NCBI GenBank assembly: GCA_964058805.1
Contig: CAXKVV010001824.1
Span: 1-29,790 of the forward strand
DNA from: Schoenoplectus triqueter
Lineage: Eukaryota > Streptophyta > Magnoliopsida > Poales > Cyperaceae
DNA: 29,790 nt
Direction: 5' to 3'
Positions 22,250 to 29,790 of this stretch are shown piece after piece. Under the pieces are notes generated by a model. It did not search any database, was not told the DNA's origin, and saw only the letters and a list, made by a program, of their open reading frames with translations. A program made the translations under genes and the position numbers. Position 1 is the stretch's first letter; each line of letters begins with the position of its first letter.

Positions 22250-22975
22250 CTACCCTCAAACATCCATCACACATCCCTGCGAAACAGGCTTTCATCGGGT
22301 AGGTCCGCTCTCCATGACCTGAGTCACTTCTTTAAGCGAATTACTTTATTTGACACTGAATGTCGGGTAAAAGCATAAACCCTTAGTCTGACCCCTCCAT
22401 GATCTATTTTGGGATTAGAAACAGACCACCTCCTTGGGCGTGTGGTACTTTTGCGGATGAATGTACCCAACCTGGTTTTTTATATTTTGGCTACCCTCAA
22501 ACATCCATCACGCATCCCTGCGAGACATGCTTTCATCGGGTAGGTCCGCTCTCCATGACCTGAGTCACTTCTTTAAGCGAATTACTTTATATGACACTGA
22601 ATGTCGGGCAAAAGCATAAACCCTTAGTCTGACCCCTCCATGATCTATTTTGGGATTAGAAACAGACCACCTCCTTGGGCGTGTGGTACTTTTACGGATG
22701 AATGTACCCAACCTGATTTTTTATATTTTGGCTACCCTCAAACATCCATCACGCATCCCTGCAAGACAGGCTTTTATCGGGTAGGTCCGCTCTCCATGAC
22801 CTGAGTCACTTCTTTAAGCGAGCCGCTTTGTTTAACATGAAATGTCGGGTACAAGCGTAAACCCTTGATCTGACCCCTCCATGATATGTCGTGGGATTAT
22901 GACACACCATTTCTTCGGGCGTGTGGTGCTTTTACGGGTGAATGCACCCAACCTGGCTTTGTATAACACTCATGG
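22250..22975. repeat. Three 241-bp tandem repeats in the element's 3' untranslated region
   Basis: Units start with ctaccctcaaacatccatca at 22250, 22491 and 22732, a constant 241-bp period. Units 1 and 2 are nearly identical; unit 3 has diverged in its second half. In the element's orientation the array lies downstream of integrase. Variable tandem arrays at this position are characteristic of Tat/Ogre elements and are a known source of satellite DNA. Confidence 0.92.
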
Positions 22976-23637
22976 TGTCGGGGACAAAGGTGGCAACCCC
23001 TTATTGAAAAGATTTTATTATTTTTTATTTATATATTTTTTTATTAATGAGTAAGGAAAATAGGTTTTTATTGTTTTACTTATATATCATTTTTATTTTA
23101 TTAGAAGAGAGCAGATTTTTGGTTATTAGTGATACATGTTACTAATAGTACGAGAGTTATTTATTTATATGCCCTCGGAAGCGACTATTTACTAGCCACC
23201 AATTTGCTCGACCTATCCTTTGGCTTGCGCCGCGGGCGACCAATATGAGCAACTTTCGTCATTGGGCAACAGATAGTTTGAGGGACAAACTGCAAACCCT
23301 GCCCATTTTTGTGTTTATTCTGTATCAAATGGACAAACCCAGTGGTATTTGTATTATGAGCCCAAACACCAAAGCTCTCGCCTTACATTCTCGCGTGGTT
23401 TTGGCATTGAATTCTCTTATTCTATTTTTTTATTTTATTATAGGGCTAAATGTGTTTGTGTGGTTTTGGATTTTTGGATGCATTCTATTTACAAATGCAA
23501 AAGTAGGGTTTTTGGGGTTTTTATGCAAAAGTGGAGGTTAGACATGGGTTTGTGTTTTGTGCACGTGTGTGTAAACGAACACTTATTCCCTCCTTATTTA
23601 TTTACAATAGATACTACTCGGTTGGCCCCGCTCCGGA
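22976..23637. other. Spacer downstream of integrase
   Basis: AT-rich, non-coding in both directions as far as I can see. It is part of the 3' untranslated region of the retrotransposon. It contains a short purine run near 23,590 (minus strand aaggaggga), which I do not take as the primer site for lack of an adjoining LTR edge. Confidence 0.5.
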
Positions 23638-25965
23638 CTATGTGTAGTACTTCTTCAGATATCGCCCATTAATCGGTGGTATGGGCCTTTCACCTTCATG
23701 GTCTATGAGTTGGTATGCGCCGCCCTCGTATACCTTCTCAATTACATATGGCCCTTCCCAATTTGGAGAGAATTTTGGACCGATGTGCCGGCCAATGATC
23801 GGCCTCTTAAGGACAAGAACAAGCTCCCCTTGTTGAAATGCCCTGACTCGCGCCATTTTGTCATATGCCCTTGCCATTTTTGCCTGATATATTTCGAGGT
23901 TCTGCTGGGCTATCAGTCTTTTCTCATCCATGGCATCCAACTCGTCTAATCTGAGTTGTTGGCATTCATCCATGGTCATGTCATTTTGCATAGCCACCCG
24001 TAATGACGGTAATTCCACCTCAAGAGGGAGAACGACTTCAACCCCAAAAGCCAAAGAATATGGGGTAGCTTGCGTAGGCGTTCGGTACGTGGTTCGATAA
24101 GCCCATAATGCCTCCTGTAGACGATTATCCCAGTCTCGTTGGTTGCCGTCCACGGTCTTCTTCATGATATTGATTAGGGTTTTGTTAAAGGCTTCGGCCA
24201 GGCCGTTGGCTCTTGGGTTGTAAATGGACGAGAATCTCCAGTCAATGTTAAATTGCTCCGCCAGGGCATAGACTTTAGAGCTCTTGAAGGCCGTCCCGTT
24301 ATCAGATATTATCCGTTGTGGGGTGCCGAATCGGTAAAGGATGTGCGTCTTGAAGAACTTAACCACATCGGACGCTTTAACTTCTTTGAGTGGGATGGCT
24401 TCAGCCCATTTTGTAAAGTAATCTGTCGCCGCTAGGATGAACCGGTGACCTCTCGACGTCGGAGGGTCTATGGGCCCCACTATGTCTGTGCCCCACATAT
24501 TAAATGGCCAGGATGCTACCGTGGGGTGCAACGGGTTTGGCGCTTGATGTATAAAAGGGCCATGTATCTGGCACATGCGGCACTTCCTTGCGTGCTCTTC
24601 ACAATCAGCCACCATTGTGGGCCAATAATACCCCATTCGCTTGATTTTCAACTTCATTTTCGGCCCAGACTGATGTGCTCCGCATAGTCCAGAATGAACT
24701 TCTTTCATAACTTGCTCAGCTTCAGGCCCTGATACACATCTTAGCCATAACTGATCATAAGACCTACGGTATAGCGTATTGCCCACATACGCATACCGTA
24801 GTACCCGCTTTCTTAGTTGATCAGCTATCCTTTTATCCTTGGGGAGGGTGCCATGCCGAAAATATTCAATGAACGGCTGTCTCCAATCATCATCTTCTTC
24901 AGTTATCATTGTTTCCTGGCATTCTATTCTTTCTGGTTCAATGTTTTCATTATTCGCATTGCCTGTCGTCTGACACAATGATAATGGCCTTCTATTGCGG
25001 ACGATGATGTGGATTTCCGGCTCTGTTGGTTCACCCAGCTCCTTGGCGAGTTTGGCCAACGCATCTGCTTCACCGTTCACAGCCCTTGTGACCTTCTCAA
25101 TGGACACGTACGGGATTTTCTTCATTAGTTCCATGGCCTTTTGGTGATACTGTATTAGTTCCGGCTTCAGGACCTTGTATTCGCCAATTATTTGGTTTAT
25201 TATCAACTGTGAATCCCCAAAGATGCGCACAGCCTTGATTTCTAGCTCCAGTGACAGCTCTAGTCCGGCGATAAGCGCTTCATACTCTACTTCGTTATTT
25301 GTGCATGGTTCGGTTAAAACCAGAGAATGTCGTATTATTCCACCTTCCGGGGTCACGAAGACTAGTCCCGCGCCAGCTCGCACAGTTGGGACTCCCGGGC
25401 CCATAATTGGCTTGATTGAAGAAGCACCATCAAAGTACAACTCCCATATAGGGTTTCCTTCTTCAACATGTAGAGTTTCCTCATCGGGAAAGTCACATTT
25501 TAATGGGGAGTCATCTTGAATCGGATGTGCGGCTAGGAAATCCGCCAGCGCCTGCCCCTTGATCGCCTTTTGCGGTGTATAGGTGATGTCGAACTCGGTA
25601 AGAATGATAGCCCACTTGGCCAGCCTCCCCGTCAGCATAGGCCGAGTCATCAGGTATTTGAGAGGATCCACCTTGGATATTAAAATGATTTTATGGGCTA
25701 GCATATAGTGCCTTAATTTCTTCACCGCGAAGATTAAGGCTAAACAATGCTTCTCGATCGGCGAATATCCGTGTTCTGCCCCTACCATCATGCGAATTAA
25801 ATAATATAGCGCATTTTGGTTACCATCCTGGTTTTCTTGTGCCAACAGAGCTCCCAAGGATCCATCCAGGGCGGTTGTATATAGAATGAGTTCCTTCCCG
25901 GGTATGGGCGCCGCCAATACTGGAGGGTTGAGTAGATATGCCTTGATTTCTTCAAAGGCTCGCTG
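23638..25965 (-). pseudogene. Retrotransposon RNase H (two domains) and integrase
   Basis: Continuous open frame after a TGA at 25968-25966, in the same frame as reverse transcriptase. Numbering from codon 25917 as residue 1: a degenerate gypsy RNase H lies at about 1-125. A second RNase H at about 158-292 has its acidic set D163 (YFDGA), E211 (NNEVEYEAL), D235 (FGDSQ) and D285 (EADALA). Integrase follows: zinc-binding H408, H415, C446, C449; catalytic D478 (WGTDIVG), D539 (SDNGT) and E575 (NGLAEAF), with 35 residues between the last two; a GPY motif (WEGPYVIEKV) near the C-terminus; no chromodomain. These domains degrade the RNA template and insert the DNA copy. The frame has no internal break, so this copy decayed recently, but without the TGA it would be fused to RT; alone it lacks a start (25917 is TTG). 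Confidence 0.93.
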
Positions 25966-27216
25966 TCACTCGCCATCCCACTTAAACGAGATATTTTTCT
26001 TAGTTAGCCGGGTGAAGGGTTGGATTTTACCCGATAGATTGGCTATGAACCGCCTAATGTACGCCAATTGCCCTTGCAAGGATCGCAATTGTTTTAAATT
26101 CTTCGGCGGGGATAGTTCAGTTATTGCTTTGATCTTACCCGGGTCTATTTCGATCCCTCTGTGGCGCACCACAAACCCCAGAAATTTACCAGATGATACC
26201 ATGAATGCGCATTTCAACGGGTTTAATTTGAGCGCATGTTCTCTCAGGCGGTTGAAAACGACCTCAAGATGTTGGAGGTGTTCTTCATATGACATGGCTT
26301 TGATGACTAGGTCGTCCACATAGCACTCCACTATCTTGTGAATCAGATCGTCGAATATCTTCGTCATCGCCCGTTGGTAGGTGGCACCCGCATTTTTCAG
26401 CCCAAACGGTATGACTTTGTAACAATAGATGCCAATTGGCGTGCGGAACGCTGTATGCCTCTCATCTTCTGGCGCCATTTTGATCTGATTATAGCCCGCA
26501 TAACCGTCCATGAAGGAGAAGACTTCATAGGAGGATGTATGGTCAATTATAATTTCGGTTACTGGGAGCGGGAAATCATCTTTAGGGCACGCCTTGTTTA
26601 AGTCCCGAAAGTCCACGCAAATGCGGATCTGCCCATTTTTCTTTTTAACCGGGACAATGCTAGCCACCCATTTCGGCGTCTCTTCTTCCCGTATGAAGCC
26701 TGCGTCGATGAGTTTCTTTGTTTCCTCCACGACCTTCTCTTCGAGTTCTATTCTCATCCGCCTCGGCGCTTGTTTAATTGGCTTGAAGGTTGGGTCAATT
26801 TTTAAGTAATGGACCGCTACGTTGGGATCTAATCCAGGCATTTCTTTATAACTCCAAGCGAAGCAGTCCATATAGTTTTTAAGGAATGTCTTCAACCTGT
26901 CAGCCACCTCTTCTGGTAATGACGCGCTTATGAAAGTTGGTCGTGCGTCTTCTTCCGTCCCCAGATTAATTTCAGCTAACTCATCGACCGTTTTAGGTTC
27001 CTTTTCTAGCTGTTTCAAAGCATTTTTCAGGACTGGGGTATTGTCCTCTTCTGTTTCATTATCCAGCATCTCAACAGAAGTCATGCAACAGCTTTCTTCC
27101 ATACGGTACTCGTTGAGGGACCCCTCGAAGCATGCTGCGTCATCGCAGTTATACCCTAACCCCCGGGTGTATTTTACTTTACCATCCAGGCCTAGCACCT
27201 TATTCTGGCCGCCATT
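25966..27216 (-). pseudogene. Retrotransposon reverse transcriptase segment
   Basis: Ty3/gypsy reverse transcriptase bounded by in-frame stops TAG (27219-27217) and TGA (25968-25966). Numbering from codon 27198: the linker TVDELAEINLGT (about 70-81) typical of Tat polyproteins, then CFAWSYKEMPGLDP (112-125), the fingers motif KKKNGQIRICVDFRDLNKAC (about 185-204), catalytic D231 in FMDGYAGYNQI, and the active-site box YVDD at 293-296. The thumb and connection region continues to the TGA. No ATG starts this piece (27198 is GTG), so it is one section of a polyprotein that is now interrupted. All visible catalytic residues are present. Confidence 0.93.
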
Positions 27217-27996
27217 CTAGAGTTCATCGAAACGCTTGGCCTCGGCCTTGGATATGTCTCTTAGACATTTTGCCCTTTTTGCTAGTTTATACAGCTCCTT
27301 TCCAAAGGGATGAGATGCAGCGTCATCGCCCGTTGCATTCTCCGATTCTTGTTCTATCACCCACTTCTTCCAAGCGTTGTGATCAGGGTTCTTCAGAGAC
27401 TGGGTTGAATCGCTCTGATAGAAAATTATAGCCTTGTGGATGATAGTTTTCCCTTTGATGCGCTCTACCTTTGCCGGCACAACAAAGGTCTTCAGGGTTT
27501 GGATGTGGTTCACTTCCCTTGGTATGAGGTCTTTAAAATGCCTTTCGGGAACCACAGTAATCTCTAGCGCTGCCATCTCCTCTTCTATTTCAATATTCAT
27601 GACTGAGTTGGAGCGGTAGATTTCTTTGATCGGCTTACGTCTCGCAACCTTAGGTTTGCTAGGTACGAGAGTGTGCGAGATCGTGTAAGCAACCCCTTTG
27701 CCTTTGTTATTCGAGTTGTGCGGAGCTGGGTCTTGTTGAAAGCTCTTCGGGAGTTGGATTGTCCCGTTTCTGTGCCCTTCTTCTATAAGGTCTTTGAATA
27801 CCCAGCATTCTTCAATGGTGTGACCCAATATGCGATGATAAGGGCAGAATTCACCTTCACTGGCTCTTTCTATATCTGCGGGTCGTTTACAGGCGGGAAG
27901 TGTCAATCCACTCTTTAGGGCCTGCTCAAATATCCGAGCTGTTTTATTTTTTAGGAAAGAGTATGGTTTACTCTTCTTGACCTTGAGGGTCTGCAT
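27217..27996 (-). pseudogene. Gag-type zinc-knuckle segment of the polyprotein
   Basis: ATG at 27996, 259 residues, ending at a TAG that is in frame with reverse transcriptase. A gag-like stretch (ARIFEQALKSGLTLPACKRP, residues 20-39) leads into a CHHC zinc knuckle, C51-X2-H54-X4-H59-X4-C64 (CPYHRILGHTIEEC), the variant with His in place of the second Cys that plant gypsy gag proteins often use to bind RNA. The rest is basic and unrecognised (VNHIQTLKTFVVPAKVER). The capsid domain expected before the knuckle is absent: only 9 bp separate this start from the stop of the preceding segment, in the same frame. Confidence 0.8.
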
Positions 27997-28005
27997 GACG
28001 GTCGA

Positions 28006-28622
28006 TTACTTAGCTTTCATTTCTTCCCCCTTTGATTCATCTACTATAACAATTACCCGTTTGCCGCTATCGGGTACTTGCCTTTCAGGGGTTTCGGAAC
28101 GGGGTTCGCTCGTCACTTCTTTGAGTAGCTCGGAGTTATAAATCGCGATTTGCAGGTTTTCAATCATTATCATGATTTCATTGTGTTGCGTTTTAATGTC
28201 CTGCATTACTTCCCATTGTTCAGACACCTCCCTTCTATTATTTTCAACCTGGTGCCTTATTTCGTCGATCGCATTCCAGACGCGACCTTCAAAGCTTTTC
28301 CGCCATGAGCGTTCTTCATTTATAGGCCTCGGTCTAACCGGGTTATCCCTTCCGCTACCGGATCCCGTGTTGATCATAAATGACTCCTCACTTTCATTAT
28401 CTGTTTCAGGCCCTTTATATGGCTTCTTGAGGATGTGATAAATGATCTCTTCGTCGGATTCCTCTTCCCAGGGTTGACGATCATGGTCAGATTCTTCTCC
28501 CGAGGTGGTATTGCCCGAGTCATTGGAATCTTCAGAGTTTTCTCCTGAAGTTGCCTCTATGATCTGAATTTGAGGGGTGTTGGCAGGCTTAAAATTAAAA
28601 ATGACCTCCTCTTCAGAACCAC
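28006..28622 (-). pseudogene. Acidic and coiled-coil segment of the polyprotein
   Basis: A frame open from about 28622 (where it joins the protease frame by a one-base shift) to TAA at 28008-28006. It starts with a GSEEEVIFNFKP unit, continues through a Ser/Glu/Asp-rich stretch (SGENSEDSNDSGNTTSGEES) and a basic block (DNPVRPRPINEERSWRKSF), then a helical segment with heptad-like spacing (WNAIDEIRHQVENNRREVSE and onwards). The first ATG in this piece is at 28377. It resembles the N-terminal part of a gag protein. Function unproven. Confidence 0.6.
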
Positions 28623-29790
28623 CTGTTTGAAGCGGAAGGTTGCTTCCTCACCCGACTCTCTTCCGGGTCTTTGGGCTCGAGCACCTCGGGGTTTGATATT
28701 AAATTTGACCTCTTCTTCTTCTCCGGATGAGGTATCAAATTTAGGGGCTTTGTTGAAAGATTTCTGACCTGCTTTTGTTATAGGCCGGCTTGGCGCCACG
28801 GCGGATTTAGGCAGAAAATATTGGGCGTCATTGAATTTAATCTCATGCACCCCGAATGGTTTGACATCTCCGTCAATTCTCTTTTGTTTACCATTCTCAA
28901 TATATTTTAGGCATTGGTGCAGAGTAGAGGGTATGACCTGATTGCTGTGAAGCCACGGGCGACCCAGCAACGCCCGATAAGAGGTTTCAGCGTCAATAAC
29001 ATAGAATTTAGTAGGCGCTCTTAGACTTCCGCATTGCAGGTTCAGAGTTATAGCTCTCAGGGCCTTTTGGGAGTTTTGATTGAAGCCATGAATAATCACC
29101 TTTTCATCAGATAAATTCTTCACATCTAAGGTGATGGTCTTTAGGGTTTTAAGCGGCATGATATTGATCGAGGACCCTGCGTCGACCAGGATGCGACCAA
29201 TCTTTTGCCCTCCACAGTTTCCGGTAATGTACAACGGGCGGTTGTGGTCGACGGTGCCTATTAGGAGGTCATCGTCCGTGAAATTTATACAGGCGGCCCG
29301 CTTGGCGGTGAATAGGGCTTCTTGCATATTTTGCTCTATGAAGTATGATTTGTACTTCTCGGGATCTTGCAAGGCCTGGATTAGTACCTCCCTCAGGTCT
29401 TGTGACATCATCAATGCGTTAAATATGCTTAATAATGCTGGGATCTTACGCAGATGTGCCAACACATTATATTCTTCGCCCGTCGACCGGGTCTTTTCTG
29501 GGTTCTTGCTTGGGTTCTCAGCCTCTTTACCTTTATTTAGGGCCTTGTCTTTTCCTTTATCGGAATCCTTGGGAGCTTGCCTCTCAGGTATGTAAGTCCC
29601 GGACCGGAGCACGGCTTTGCATTCTTCGTTTTTGGTCCCAGAGGTGCTTGCTTCTCCTTCATCATTTGGGAAGAACATCTCCTCTAATGTTGGCATATCT
29701 TCGTCGCGAGAAGAATATACCATGTTGCACGAAGCACCCCAGATCTCTTCGCTTTCTTCTTTATTTATTTCTCCATCTATATCTTCTTTC
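28557..29790 (-). pseudogene. Retrotransposon aspartic protease ORF, partial at right edge
   Basis: From ATG 29723 there are 388 residues to a stop at 28557, but the frame is open upstream of the ATG to the window edge (22 more codons, acidic), so the true start lies outside. A charged, Lys/Glu-rich N-terminus leads to the Tat-type block LAHLRKIPALLSIFNALMMS (about residues 88-107), then the retropepsin core: active-site D181-A-G (ILVDAGSSINIMPL) and the flap-distal motif ALLGRPWL (251-258). After the protease come two copies of an E-E-E-x-F-x-x-K unit. Near 28620 the frame slips by one base into the acidic segment; the last ~20 residues (VVLKRRSFLILS...) are therefore out of the original frame. 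The protease would mature the gag-pol polyprotein. Confidence 0.85.

Larger units (their letters stand above)
15060..29790 (-). mobile_element. Tat/Ogre-lineage Ty3/gypsy LTR retrotransposon, 3' part, decayed
   Basis: The element reads right to left and leaves the window on the right, so its 5' LTR and primer-binding site are not seen. Lineage evidence: pol order RT, RNase H, integrase; two RNase H domains in series, the second intact, which is diagnostic of Tat; no chromodomain after the integrase GPY motif; a long repeat-bearing 3' untranslated region; and an extra opposite-strand ORF between pol and the 3' LTR, an arrangement known in this lineage. Decay: a frameshift near 28620 and stops at 28008, 27219 and 25968. 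The left edge is unresolved; 15060 is the minimum supported by LTR signals. Confidence 0.88.

Noticed and set aside
28600..28640. Programmed -1 ribosomal frameshift between protease and acidic segment
   Set aside because: No slippery heptamer in the right frame is present (the sequence is TTC AAA CAG G); a one-base deletion is simpler.
25175..29595. Plus-strand frames of 60-154 residues opposite pol
   Set aside because: They are antisense shadows of the clearly recognised protease, RT, RNase H and integrase coding sequence.
1..29790. CRISPR arrays, bacterial operons, rRNA or tRNA genes
   Set aside because: None seen; tandem repeats here lack repeat-spacer organisation and the genes are intron-containing plant genes.

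Overview
The window comes from the nuclear genome of a flowering plant. Two ordinary host genes have plant-type GT-AG introns, one of them encodes a chloroplast protein with a transit peptide, and the rest is AT-rich intergenic DNA, non-autonomous DNA transposons and a large plant-specific LTR retrotransposon. I cannot name the species.

Layout. Positions 1-2127 are intergenic and hold a 900-bp hAT-like miniature element (989-1888). Positions 2128-5207 (minus strand) are a complete seven-exon prolyl 4-hydroxylase gene of 296 residues. Positions 7188-9897 (minus) are a complete three-exon plastid SufD gene of 494 residues. Both reading frames close exactly when spliced at GT-AG sites. A second hAT-like miniature element lies at 10444-11157. 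Positions 11.4-14.1 kb are a patchwork of unrelated tandem repeats: a 44-bp monomer organised as a three-part higher-order repeat, a 227/62-bp nested repeat, and a very AT-rich ~133-bp repeat. A cluster of TGGGCY promoter-type motifs follows at 14.17-14.30 kb.

From about 15 kb to the right edge I see one very large Ty3/gypsy retrotransposon of the Tat/Ogre lineage, lying on the minus strand and running off the right edge. Read in its own direction (right to left) it has: an aspartic protease ORF (open to the window edge), an acidic and coiled-coil segment, a gag-type zinc knuckle, reverse transcriptase, a degenerate gypsy RNase H, a second well-preserved RNase H (the Tat hallmark), integrase, a 3' untranslated region with three 241-bp tandem repeats, an additional gene on the opposite strand, a polypurine tract and a 3' LTR. 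The LTR begins TGGCC right after the tract and carries TATA boxes and an AATAAA signal in the element's direction. Pol is broken by one frameshift and three in-frame stops.

The most interesting part is the opposite-strand gene (17.94-21.66 kb, plus strand). It encodes a plant mobile domain (PMD) protein followed by five further exons. All five introns are short (68-78 bp) and in phase 1. This copy is broken by a 20-bp tandem duplication and a TAG. A retrotransposon that carries an antisense, spliced PMD gene next to its 3' LTR is the system here that most deserves follow-up.
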